64,000 bases of DNA from Acanthochlamys bracteata. Lineage: Eukaryota > Streptophyta > Magnoliopsida > Pandanales > Velloziaceae. The translations under genes and the position numbers were made by a program. The notes beneath the pieces were generated by a model that was not told the DNA's origin, searched no databases, and saw nothing but the letters and a program-made list of their open reading frames with translations. Positions 24,351-35,169 of the stretch are shown piece by piece (positions within the stretch are counted from its first letter, which is position 1; every line of letters starts with the position of its first letter). Where the stretch lies: positions 2,883,489 through 2,947,488 of the forward strand of contig CM034144.1 of assembly GCA_019914995.1 (NCBI GenBank), given 5' to 3'.

Positions 24351-26190
24351 GCGGCGAGAACGTTCTGACCGTCAGATTATGTGTAGGAGAAATCAACAGT
24401 TACGATTCAGTCAGCGTGATTTTACGCAAGGCGTTTCGAGATTGGGGAGAGTGTGACGTTGCATTTGTTTATTTTCAATTTAAATACAGTGTAATGGGAG
24501 ACCTCAATCAGCACGGCTAATCTACATTGATCCGATTTTGCAGATTCGATGAAATTTGCTTGCAAAATTCTACAGTTCTTTTACGAATTAATGTAGCAAC
24601 CTATGACGAGGCATCGTAGGTAGTCTTCTTTAATAAATTTACGAGCAAAAAGTAATAGCATATACAAATCAATTTGCATTAATTAAAATTTGCTGAATCT
24701 TTTTAGTAACTAAAATTTGCAATATACGACTTAAATTTCTCAACTTTCGTTTTTAACCACCAACGAGGTTTCTTTGCTTTCTGTTCTGTTTTTTCCCTTA
24801 ACTTCAATCATTGAACATGTTAGCTTCCCGAGTAAATTGCTTTCATTCTGCAGATATTTATGTTTAAACTCCTTTTTGTATGATGTCAAATCAGTTTTTC
24901 ATATACAATTTCGTGCGATGCTGTTTAGTGTCAATAGAGTTTTAGGACTACAGTCTGAAGAAAAAAATTGGTATCCGGATCCGACATCCATTTCTTAATT
25001 CATTATCAAAATTATAAAGAGAATTGCTTACTAACTTCGGTTCAATTTCTTTTGTTCTCAAGTGTTATTACAGGTTCTTTGTTTCCTTTCTTTCTATGCT
25101 TTTGTAGTTTATATGTTTTTGAAGTGCCAACAGTGAACGTGAATCATATTACGATGATATTTTGACAACTAGACTTTTATAGTCACAAAATTATTGACTT
25201 AAGCGGAAAAAACAAAAAAAATATCTTTCTACTCATAATACCTAAAGGTCGGTAAATACCAAAAGTAATAGTTTCATTACAATGCATAACTTACTAAATA
25301 ATTTTAATTAAACTTACTAAGTGTTTATTCTAATCTAAAAGTTTCTTTTATAAGTTTTCTCATCTAGCATCTATCTAGTATGCAAATCATTATCACCTTT
25401 ATTTTAATTTCGATGATTATTACTGATCTTCTCAGGTAATTTAAAATATACTAAAAATAAATATTAATTTTTTAATTTGTTTAGTTATGTAACTTTATAA
25501 TTTCTTATTTATATTTTTGATAACTTTTATGTATATATGATACATTATGATACTTTTGGGCTCTATTTTAGATTAACAAAAAGACTACAATTGTAGGTCT
25601 CCGAACGCAACCCTCTTTTTCAATATTAAAAGTATTTACTACAAGCGCTTTCAAATAACTTTTTGAAAATTTTGAAGACATGAGTGAATACTATTTATGT
25701 ATACAAACTCTTTTAGATAAAGAAATGTCAAGCTTATTTTTTCAAAAATTCAAAAAACAATTCTTAAATGTTTTATTTTTGCAACAAATTGTAAACGTGC
25801 CCATAGTCAGCAACACCTATGTAATAGTTACTAGATTCGGTTACTTAAGAGTATGATTACAACCATAAGGTTGAAATCGTAAAATGAGGGACTTGCAGCA
25901 AACATATTAATTTTGTAAAAACTTAACAAGGTTTCGAGTAGAGGGAAAAGTAACTTCTACAAGCTTAGCACCAAGTAAATTTATGCCATAAAATATAGTT
26001 GCAACTCATATGTAAATTAAATATGATAAAAATATACTATAAAGTGATATACGCTAGTAATTAAGATGGTATGAATTACATCTCCTAACTCATCGTGCAA
26101 GAACAGTAAGAACAATTTCTAACATTTTGTTATATGATGACAATATGCTAATAATATTTAATTCTATTAGATACTGAAATATGTTGATAC
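24351..26190. other. Intergenic, nothing recognised
   Basis: AT-rich DNA upstream of PABP. Open frames at 24774-25165 have no recognisable protein features and are not supported. Confidence 0.55.
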
Positions 26191-26301
26191 TTTCCATAAT
26201 TAAGAACCACTAGTGGCTAACCTAGAATAAATAAAACAAAAATACTTCATGATTTTTCCAATACATCATACAAAGGTTTATTTATTGCTAACAATAAGAG
26301 T
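26191..26301. repeat. Extra fragment of the Ty3 LTR
   Basis: The sequence around CTAACCTAGAATAAA and GGTTTATTTATTG matches an internal part of the LTRs at 26302-26946 and 28853-29500. It lies directly outside the left LTR, so part of an LTR is present three times. It could be a remnant of an adjacent, older copy. Confidence 0.65.
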
Positions 26302-26946
26302 TGTCTAAGTGTGGGTGGCATTAAAGTTTGTCGTGTCTAGGACAACTCCTGATGTTATTCGCGCACCTCCACTACAATCTTAACGAAAAGAGTTGTCAAG
26401 TGGTTGAATTTGTCATGAAGGCTTGGTTAGTTGATGGGGGTAACAAGGGTAGAGGAAATATACAAGAAACTTCTCTCATTGATGATTGACATGTATGTCA
26501 GAGAAGTCGTGAGCAGCAGCAGTGCTCTTCATTATGATCGACGCTCTGCCAAATGATACTCTCAATAATTAAAAACTATTAGTGGTTAACCTAGAATAAA
26601 CAAAATATAGTCCATGATGTGCCCAATAATCATATAAGGGTTTACTTGTAGTTTAGAATAAAAGTACCTTCTAAAAGAAACTCATTCTGAAAGGTTACCT
26701 CAATGACATTTAACAATAAATAGAACTGTAACTAGTAATATATAACCAAAGTTGTACTCTAGTGCCACTCAGCAACTAAGTAATGTTTGGTCCTTATCCC
26801 AAGTAACTAGTAATGCCACTATCCTGGGAGTAATTAAGTTGGCATTAGCTGCATCCAGGATAAGATATACAACTCTTACTACTTTGACGAGAGCGTTTTA
26901 GATATATGTAGATGTGTTGGACCTGTCTAGTTCACCAAGTGTATCA
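26302..26946 (-). repeat. Ty3 fossil, 3' LTR
   Basis: Direct-repeat partner of 28853-29500. Shared landmarks include GTGTGGG near the left end, TCATTGATGATTGAC in the middle and GTAGATGTGTTGGAC near the right end. Confidence 0.78.
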
Positions 26947-27167
26947 TTCCCTTCTCCTTGAAGAACCAACTCGTTCTCGACTCATGTGGCAACAATGAGA
27001 CATCGGCAATTGAAGGCAAAATTAGGGAGTCTGATGAGATCAAACATGTGTCTTTAAGCTGCGTCACATGGACAATAGAGTGCATGCGTGATGCAGATGG
27101 TAAGTCAAGCATGTAGGCTACTAGGCCGACGACTTCTAATGCAATAAAAGACCATAGTAACGATGGA

Positions 27168-27420
27168 GGCGTTTGGGAGTGTTTATGAAATAGATTTTTC
27201 TGGAATGAAAAATATTTTTATTTTTTTTGAGAAACGAGCTCTATTTTTTATACTTTCAAAAAAATAATAAAAATATGCAATAAAAAGATCTCACTATATA
27301 GAATTTTTTTACACTTTCTAAAGTTTTAAATAAATTTTCTATATATTTATAAAATATGTATTGAAAAACATGAAATAGAAAATTAAAAAGTTGCTTTTCT
27401 GGTAAACAATGCCAAATGTC
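27168..27420. mobile_element. AT-rich MITE nested in the Ty3 fossil, family C copy 1
   Basis: It starts GGCGTTTGGGAG and ends with GCCAAATGTC, an inverted match. The interior is AT-rich and shares AAAAAATAATAAAAATATG and ATAAAATATGTATTGAA blocks with the copy at 36102-36343. No coding capacity. Confidence 0.65.
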
Positions 27421-28852
27421 GAAGCTTATGTGATGTCGTACTGCCAAAGAGCTTTAATGGTGACGTTGAAGTTTTAGAAAAATCTGATTACCTAATAGGT
27501 AGTGCTTCTCATGGGTGATGGTAAATGTAAGCTGCTTCACTTTAGTTTAAGCTCGACATAAGCGTAAGCATTGATCACGCATGATCTTGTCCCATGAATG
27601 GAGTTGAGCCTCAACTAGATCAATTCTACTCGGACTAGTAGAGAAGGACACTAATAATGAACGGGTTAGCCATAGACGCATTCAAATAGAGAAGTGTTGG
27701 TAGCGAAATGGGTGTTAGTATTGTAGAAATATTCTGCCCAATGTAGGCAACTCATGCACTTGCTAGGCAAACCAATAAAGCAATGGAGATATTTTTCGAA
27801 AGCCTTTGACGATGACCATGATGACGTATTTATCATGGGATAGCGGCAAGCCATCGATAAAATCAATTGAGATGTCAGACCATATCTTATTAGGGATTGA
27901 CAAAGGCTGCAACAACCCTACAGAGTTGAAGAGCCTCTGACTTAGACAAAGCGCATGTCACATATATGACAATATAGTGATGTACATCCGTACAGAAGTT
28001 GTTTTAGTAGAATTTTTCTAAGAGGTGGATCTACGTTCTGAAATGGTCTCCATGTCCATATTGAGTTGAATTATGAGATTCAAACAACAATTGCTTCTGA
28101 AAGTACATAGCATTTGGGATCCAAACACGGCCTTTCTATAGGATGAGCCCATTGCCCTCGCTGACGTTGGTGTTAGAAGAGTCTTTGACCGTTTGCAGTA
28201 GATCTTTGTACTATTGGGCCTATCATAAATCATCCTAAAAAGAAGGTACAAGGGAGGTGACGAATACAGAGCTGTTTGATAGCTGGACAGAGCATCGGCG
28301 ATGATATTGTGCTTGCCCTTTGATATTCTATTCATGTAATCATACCACAATAATTTTACAAGCCATTTCGATTAATCCGGTAAAGACAAGTGCTATTCAA
28401 AGAGGAACTTAAGGCTAAGATGGTCTGCTTCAATAGTGAAATAGTTAATGAGGAAGTAAGGATGCCAACGCTAGACATCGATGACTAATGACATCAATTC
28501 TTTTTTGTAAGTAGACTTTGCCACTACCTTAAGGCGATAGTCATGCTGAATTAAGAGTATGGGGCATTTAGCCACTAACAATTCATAGTTATCGAGAGTG
28601 TCATTTGGTTAGCCACTAGTAGTTCCTAATTAACAAGAGTATCATTTGGTACAAGAGCATCAATCCTAGAAGAGCATAAGTTAGGAAGTAGTGTTTAGTA
28701 AAGATGTTGTTTGTTTGATATTGATGGTATTTGAGGAAGAAGCTCGTTATTTGATTCATTGGGTAAATTTAGTAGTGACTATATAGATGGTGCAATGAAA
28801 TTTTGTTGATTAGGGTCTTGGAATAGAGGTGGCGGAAAGCATTGATGTAGAC

Positions 28853-29500
28853 ATGTTCAGGTGTGGGCAGGATTAAAAGTTTACTGCATCTCGCTTAACT
28901 TGGAACGTTACTGGTACAATCCAATGCTATCATTGTGAAAGAGTTGCCAAATGGTTGAATGTCATGAAGGTTTGGTTCGTTAGCGAGGGTAATAGGGGTG
29001 GTGAAAATATGCAAGAAGTTTCCCTCATTGATGATTGACGCAGATTTCAGAGAAATCGATAGTGCAGCGGTGCTCTAAATTAGAGTCGATACTTTTACAT
29101 TAAATGATACTCTTGATAATGAATAACTACTAATGGCTAATCTAAAATAATGAGAATATATGATAAATGTTCCTAATACATCATAAAATGGTTTATTTAT
29201 ACCTAACCATAAGAGTCTATCACCTAATAGAACTCTTCCTAAAGAGGTTAGCTCAAAAGAGATTCAACAATATATAAAACTCTAATTAGTAACAAACAAT
29301 CAAAGTGATTAAAGTCCTAAGTGGACTCTAATGCCTCATGGTCCTTATTCAAATAGCATCCAGGTGGCCATACCCACACTTGGGTGCCATTAAGTTGGCA
29401 TCAGTTGTGTGCGGGCAAGATGTGTAGCCTTTCTACTTCACTAGAGCATCTCAGTTGTGTTGTAGATGTGTTGGACTTATTTGGGAAACCAATTGTAACA
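28853..29500 (-). repeat. Ty3 fossil, 5' LTR
   Basis: Direct-repeat partner of 26302-26946, ending in TTGTAACA at 29500. Confidence 0.78.
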
Positions 29501-29830
29501 TATACAGCCATAGCTTCATAATATTATACACTAATATATCGAGGATTGATGTCCTTCAACTATTTACATAATCTCATTCACTTTTGTATCTTGTATACTT
29601 GATTTTTTATAAAAGTGTTGATTAAAAAGAATCTTAATCTTGTATTTTTCTTATATTCAGCAATTCTGTGCAATTGAAGCATTTTTTATTAAAACTTGAC
29701 TTTTCAATAGAGTTTTTGTTAACGGCTAATTGCTTATGAAAGCCAAGATTTTGAAGTTGGTTCATTATTTTTTCCAGATTTTTATGGCTAACCAATGGAT
29801 ATATATTCATAGATAAATTGGACATCCAAT

Positions 29831-30182
29831 GTAGAACAACATCATATATGTAATTTCAGAAATAAGTGAAGTTGAAAGCCTTTCTGATTTTTAAATGACA
29901 TGTGTTATATATGGTTGGAAAAATAAAACACTGGTCTTAAACTAACATACTTTTGCAGATTTTTCAGTGACCAAATAAACCTCAAAATGGTGCAAACAAA
30001 AAAGTGGACAGATAATTTAGATTAGTTTTAGACTGCTCTAACATAATTATCAAAAGAAAAATCTTATGAGTTAAATACTGAATTTTATGATTCTAGAGAA
30101 CAGGACAGAAGAGGGCAAAGGCAAAGCGGCTAATCTAGAGTTTACTTTTCGATTCTTGCTGCTTAAACGGAGAGAAGAACAG

Positions 30183-30186
<4 letters not shown>
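29831..30186. repeat. Dispersed repeat D, copy 1
   Basis: It shares AAATAAGTGAAGTTGAAAGC, AAATGACATGTG.TATATATG and, at the far end, a CTAGAGA...GCAGAGG-like stretch with 45269-45600. About 340 bp, diverged. No coding or terminal-repeat structure was identified, so the element class is unknown. Confidence 0.6.

Positions 30187-30218
<32 letters not shown>
30187..30218. repeat. AT microsatellite
   Basis: A TA dinucleotide run immediately left of the palindromic MITE at 30219, the same arrangement as at 1525. Confidence 0.9.
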
Positions 30219-30220
<2 letters not shown>

Positions 30221-30534
30221 TAGAAGTAGGGACACCTCCCACCTTTAGGTGCACCCATGTGCCACTCCTTACTTAGAATGCTCCCAATTCAATATAATCG
30301 TTATATATGAAGAATTATGAATTAAAATTTTTATGATAAAATTTCAACTAAATCGGATTATGAATCGACCTCTATCCATCTTCTTCATCCAGAGGTCGGA
30401 TGGAGGTCGATAGGTGATTCGATTGGGATGAAATATTCTCATAGTGATCCCGATCAGTTGTTCATATCTAATAGTGGGGATTAAATTTAAGTCATTATAA
30501 ATGAAGGGTGCCTCATGCATGCTCCTAAAGATAT
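30219..30534. mobile_element. Palindromic MITE, copy 2
   Basis: It shares ATGAAGAATTATGA, AAAATTTCAACTAAATCGGA and an inverted right arm (TGATTCGATTGGGATGAAAT) with the element at 1525-1911. The ends carry GGGACACC- and GGGTGCC-like inverted motifs. It also sits next to a TA run. Shorter than copy 1 in its centre. Confidence 0.7.
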
Positions 30535-30944
30535 AAGATGCCATTTGTCATTTCCCTTGTTTTAATCACGCGTGTTTTCTTTTCCGTTTTTTCTTCTCCA
30601 CTTTGCAGGAGCGATCCCGCCTCTCCTCCCCGCCGTGATCCGAGCACCCCGCTGCTGCTCCTTTCGATCTCGTAGCAGCCGCCAGTGCTCAATATATTTC
30701 TTTTTTCTTTTTCCTTTTTCCTATCACCAAGATATCTCTCTTCGTTCTCGCGGCAATCCGAGCAGCCCGCCGTTGCTCGTAAAATTTTTCCCGCTGCTCT
30801 AAAAATTCCTCTCTCTATCTCTCTCACTCATTCTTTCTCTCTTTCTATTTTATCTAATTTTTTTTTTTTTTTTTTTTTTTTTTTTGTGGATTCGGGTGAG
30901 ATTTCACCGAGATATTTTTTTAAAATTTTGAATTCTTGTGTTTC

Positions 30945-31070
30945 TGTTTTTCTCGGATTGGAAGTTCTGTTGTTGATGTGTTCTGTGTCGGATTGGAATT
31001 TTTGTATTTTTGTTTTCCATTTAGATTCGGATTGGAAGTTCCATTTCCATTTTTGTGTTCGGATTGGAAT
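30945..31070 (+). repeat. TCGGATTGGAA minisatellite in MULE end
   Basis: The motif TCGGATTGGAA recurs about four times at roughly 30-40 bp spacing (near 30953, 30988, 31027 and 31057). Confidence 0.7.
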
Positions 31071-31089
31071 TTTTTGCTGTAAATTTGTT

Positions 31090-32060
31090 GTGGTATTTTG
31101 AATGTGAATGATGTGTATCAATGGATATCTACGGTATTTTGAATGTGAACGAGATTGAGTTATTTTTCCAATGGTGTGTGAATGAATGCATGACTATGAG
31201 TCTGATGAATGAATGGTGTGTTTTCTATCTCCTGCAAAGAGTCTCAGGTACGTTGGGCTTTTGAATGAATGATTAATTGATGAGGATGAGCTCTCTGGCA
31301 TTGTGTTCGATTTGTGCACAAGTTGTTGGTGCATTTCAGAAATTCTATAGATATCTATGGGATGTATATTGGTTTCATTATTTTTATGTGCTTTAATGGG
31401 TTGGTTGCTGGTATTATGCAATTTGATGAAATTATTTTTATTTGCTGATTTTGTAGGTTGTCATTACTGCAGAACTTTTACAGGAGCAATAGAAATCTGG
31501 GATGTTGTTGCAGGTTGATGTTGTGCTCGCTTTTACATGTTGTTGTGTTCTTCGCTTTTTATAGGACAGGTTGATGCGTAACTCTTGGTGTTGGTGATGT
31601 GAACTTCACTGGAATGTGAATGTTTGTTTTAGATTGAAACTGAGACATAGTTTGAATGTTCATACTAGTCCATCTGTAAGAAATGAGACTAATGTTGTTT
31701 AGGGTGTGAATGTCCATCTGGTCCACACTTTCAATGTCCATATATGTTGTAGGTTGAATGTGAATGTAAGACAGTGAACTTATCAGGTTTTGTTGTTGAG
31801 ATTGGGATGAAACTAATATTGTGTTTCATGTACTTACGATTGTACTAAAATTCAATGACATTTACAATGTGAGTATCTTTTGTGAAAACACGGATATTCG
31901 AATGTGAATATATATGATTGGCAACAATTGTGAATGAAATGTGAATGGATGTGAATGTCCATTGTTGATAACTGTGAATGTCGATACTGTGAATGAATGT
32001 GAATGTTAACGACTGTGAATAGAATGTGAATGCCAATAGTAGTGGTTGAAAGATGAACGT
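31090..32060 (+). repeat. TGTGAATG subterminal repeat cluster
   Basis: Numerous copies of TGTGAATG, GAATGTGAATG and variants, densest at 31880-32040. The same word is dense in both TIRs of the MULE at 53.7-61.4 kb. Clustered short subterminal repeats often bind a transposase, but that function here is inference. Confidence 0.75.
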
Positions 32061-32149
32061 CCAAATATCTTGTATATGCAATGTAATAGTAAATACTTGA
32101 AAATGATTTCCAAACAGAAGAAGAAATACATTCTGCATCCTTTTTTTAC

Positions 32150-33005
32150 TATATGTTTTTTTTTCACTATCATTTTGCTAATTCTTGCTGTTAATAGAGA
32201 AGATTAATTTTTTCATTATTTTCTTTTTCAATGCTTTATTTTGCTGTTCTTTCGTTAATCCCTTGTTAATTCTTACGGTGAACAGTAAAAATCAAATTTC
32301 TTTCTGTTTTTTATTTAGTCCTTTTTTCATTGTTGTTTTCTTTTTTCACTGCCTTTTTTCTATTAATAAAGAAAATTATTTTTTGCTCTTTTTTTACTAT
32401 TTTTTTCACTGCCATTTTGCTAATTTCTATTGTTAATAGAGAAGATTAATTTTTTTCATTATTTTCTTTTTCAATGCTTTATTTCTCTGTTCTTTTGTTA
32501 ATCCTTTGTTAATTATTGCTGTGAATAGTAAAAATCAATTTTTTTCTCTGTTTTCTTTTTTCAGTCCTTTTTTCACTATCTTTTTTCACTGCCTTTTTTT
32601 ATTAAAAAAAATCTTTTTTTTTGCTATTTTTTTTTGCATCTTTCGTTTATTGTTTCTATTTTTTTCACTATCATTTTGCTAATTCCTACTGTTAATTGAG
32701 AAGATTAATTTTTTTCATTATTTTCTCTTTTAATGTTTTATTTCGTTGTTCTTTCACTACTTCTTTGTTAATTCTTACTATGAACAGTAAAAATCAATGT
32801 TTTTCTCTTTTTTTTTTTCAATCCCTTTTTCATGTTTTTTTTCTGTTTTCACTGCTATTTTCCTATTAATAAAGGATTTTTTTTGCTTTTTTTTTTGCAT
32901 CCTTTTTTTACTATTTCTTTTTTCACTATCATTTTGCTAATTTCTGCTGTTACTTTTTCATTCTTTTTTATTGGTTTATTTTTCCCGTCCTTTCTCACAA
33001 TGTTT
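32150..33005 (+). repeat. T-rich tandem repeat, about 4 x 250 bp
   Basis: The units restart at CACTATCATTTTGCTAATT-like sequence near 32164, 32407, 32665 and 32924. They share GTTAATAGAGAAGATTAATT and ACAGTAAAAATCAA-like blocks. The tract lies just downstream of the transposase C-terminus. A looser relative, T-rich with TTTTTCACT words, occupies 57350-57620 in the second MULE. Confidence 0.8.
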
Positions 33006-33359
33006 TTTTTCTAGCCTTTGCTACTTCTTGCAAGCACTTTCAAATTCATGAAAGATCACGACTATACAATGAAAGTAGGTTGAGTACAATATTCAAGTGC
33101 TTATACAAAAATGCAAAAAAAACATATAACTAGTTGATAGTACATATAAGGTATAATAGCTACTCTAAATTAATAGCTCTCTCTCCATCATCACTGTTTT
33201 GATCTTCACTTGTGTGTAGATATTCACCATCATTTTCATCTTTGTCTTCATTATTATCTTTATCATCCACTATCAACGTACAAAGGTTACGACAAATATC
33301 AATTTCAAAATGAATTCCATTAAGAAAGTATATTAAGAATCAAAACTATAACAAATAAT

Positions 33360-33794
33360 TACACTTACTTTTTTTTCTTTTTATTTGGATTTTCAGGACA
33401 ATTTTGTTTGTCATGCTTAACATCGCATTTATTATACAGGCACACATCTCCTGCCTGTCTTCGCTTTGACTTTTGTAATTGCTTTCTCCAAACCTCCTGT
33501 TATTCTACTACTGCCCTTAGAAATATTTTCTTCTTTTTTTCTTCCCTTTGTTTGTGAGATGTTAGGATTCAAAAGTAAAACTTGAGAGGCATCAACTGGT
33601 GCTTGTAAACTCTTATTGATAGTACATGATTCGTTAATTGGAGTTTTATTTTGAGCATCATTCTTCCTTACTTCTTTGAGACGATGCGATGTTTCTTGCA
33701 AGGCTTGCAATAATATCTGGTATCCCTCATCGGTTTCAGCAGCTTCATAAACCAATTGGTTGAAAACCATATGGAGTTGGAAAGTTCTCAATAA
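33360..33794 (-). pseudogene. FAR1-like transposase, C-terminal part (cut by gap)
   Basis: Minus-strand translation: a helical segment (VYEAAETDEGYQILLQALQE), then LLLNPNISQTKGRKKEEN, which is diagnostic of FAR1/FHY3-like MULE proteins, then a Lys-rich stretch. In a following frame comes a zinc-knuckle-like C....C...HDKQNC ending PENPNKKKK. FAR1-family MULE transposases have an N-terminal WRKY-GCM1-type zinc finger, a MULE DDE domain and SWIM/zinc-knuckle regions. Only the C-terminus is visible because the N gap cuts the upstream part. The knuckle is in a different frame or exon from the main ORF. Confidence 0.75.
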
Positions 33795-33894
33795 NNNNNN
33801 NNNNNNNNNNNNNNNNNNNNNNNNNNNNNNNNNNNNNNNNNNNNNNNNNNNNNNNNNNNNNNNNNNNNNNNNNNNNNNNNNNNNNNNNNNNNNN
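33795..33894. other. Assembly gap (100 N)
   Basis: Exactly 100 N, the conventional placeholder for a gap of unknown size. Sequence on the two sides does not belong to the same element. Confidence 0.99.
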
Positions 33895-34555
33895 TCTATC
33901 TCATGTCCCATTAGTTATCTCACGTAAATTAATAACGTACTTCACAGTTCAAAATATAACATGTTATGAATCAATTCAAGGCAATAAGCTGAAACACTGT
34001 GTGGCACATCTGTACTTGCAAACGTTTTTGCAGCAAATACTCAAAATTTTCTCTCTTTCAAATGTCCAAACCATAGGCTTTGAATTTTAATTTTCCATCT
34101 TTTAAGTTTGCACATAAGATAGGGAAAATTTTCCATCTTTTAGTTTTCTTATCGACCCAAGTGGTTCACCCTGCACCATGCCCTCTGGTTCCCTAAGTAT
34201 ATTGACTTGATATGAACATGCAAGAACAAGATCAGGGTTCAAGCCTCTCTCTCTGTATATCACAAGTTACTATCTTGCTCTTGATAACTAATCATATAAA
34301 AATTTACCTTTAAAGGAGCTAGAATTTTCTATGAAGTCTTTACTAAAGGGAACTAACTCCTCTACAATTCTAGAACTTCTAATAGACTTCATTGGAAATA
34401 CTCATGTGAAGTTCCATTTCCAGTGCATCTCATCTGAACTATCATTTAAGTCTACAGTAAACAACAATTCTAGGCACAGAGATTAGCTAAATTGTCTGAT
34501 CTAGTTTAAGTTTATGTTAAAATATAGGGAACCATAAAGCTTTACCTTGGGCAGT
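33895..34555. other. Intergenic, nothing recognised
   Basis: No continuation of the MULE to the left of the gap, no TGTGAATG repeats and no supported ORF. Confidence 0.55.
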
Positions 34556-34559
34556 GATA

Positions 34560-34760
34560 CAATTAGTAATTGACACCAACACATCTTTTCAGCAATTAGG
34601 TCATAAAGCTTAGGAAAAGCAACAGCCAAAGGAGCGTATAGCACCAAATATCAATCCAGACTTCTTCGTTTCGTTCTGGACTCTAGATTGAATACCATCT
34701 TTGAATAGGTCGGAAGAGTTTAATTGCAACTCCTTTCCACTATAGGGACGTTCTTTTGTG
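34560..34760 (-). mobile_element. LINE (L1-type) reverse-transcriptase scrap
   Basis: On the minus strand VWIDIWCYT and, in a shifted frame, PLAVAFPKLYDLIAEKM match the wording of the C-terminal region of plant LINE polyproteins (consensus FW.D.WCGD.PLA..FP.LY.LA). Frames change within a few dozen bases and stops occur, so it is a dead fragment. No poly(A) tail or target duplication was found. Confidence 0.5.
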
Positions 34761-34966
34761 CGGTCTAGATTGAAAGCATATAAGAGTAACCTTTGAAGTA
34801 TCTCTGCTTGATAGTCTTTTTAAAATTAAACCATCTTTCTTGAAGAAATGGCATCGGCAATTGTGTTACAGCGTCGAGTGCATTCTACTATGACCACACT
34901 CCTAAACCTCCCTTTTCTTTTTTATTAATTAAACGATAACACTTAATTTCGATAATATATAATTTA

Positions 34967-35164
34967 GAGCATATTTCAATTACCACGGAATTCAACTTTT
35001 AGATTCCAAGTACGACACTTTATCATTTTAATTATCATTCCGAAAATTTTTTAAATCTTATTTTATTCTTTTCAATTACCACTTCAAATTCTAATTTTGT
35101 CAAACTTTATTTTTCACCAATTTTTTTTTCACAAAATTTAATTTAATGTGATTAAAACACGCCC
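34967..35164. mobile_element. Tourist-like MITE (TTA target), family B copy 2
   Basis: The ends are GAGCATATTTCAATTAC and, inverted, GGGCGTGTTTTAATCAC, flanked by TTA on both sides (34964-34966 and 35165-35167). Same family as 16823-17069. Confidence 0.75.
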
Positions 35165-35169
35165 TTAAC

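Larger units (their letters stand above)
26302..29500 (-). mobile_element. Ty3/gypsy retroelement fossil
   Basis: Two direct LTR-like repeats, 26302-26946 and 28853-29500, enclose about 1.9 kb. Read on the minus strand the LTR begins near TGTTACAATTGG and ends near CACACCTGAACA, giving TG...CA ends. On the minus strand the interior has RNase H-like sequence (about 28000-28530, with KGKHNIIADALS), then integrase-like sequence (about 27600-27870), then the integrase tail/chromodomain-proximal region (26927-27112). This is the Ty3/gypsy order. Gag, protease and most of RT are absent. A MITE is nested inside at 27168-27420. The LTRs differ at roughly one site in five over a sampled stretch, so the element is old and has many breaks. 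Confidence 0.8.
30560..33794 (-). mobile_element. FAR1-type MULE, incomplete (ends at the assembly gap)
   Basis: The left part resembles the terminal region of the MULE at 53.7-61.4 kb: a GC-rich patch (30600-30830), a stretch matching the other TIR (GATTTTGTAGGTTGTCATTA near 31448), dense TGTGAATG-type repeats (about 31090-32060), then a T-rich tandem repeat and the C-terminus of a FAR1-like transposase on the minus strand (33360-33794). Order and orientation match the second MULE. The N-terminal half and right TIR are missing, because homology stops at the 100-N gap and does not resume after it. The true outer left end was not fixed. Confidence 0.7.

Noticed and set aside
30685-31101. 138-codon plus-strand ORF, Phe/Ser-rich
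   Set aside because: Arises from pyrimidine-rich low-complexity DNA and a TCGGATTGGAA minisatellite in the MULE end.
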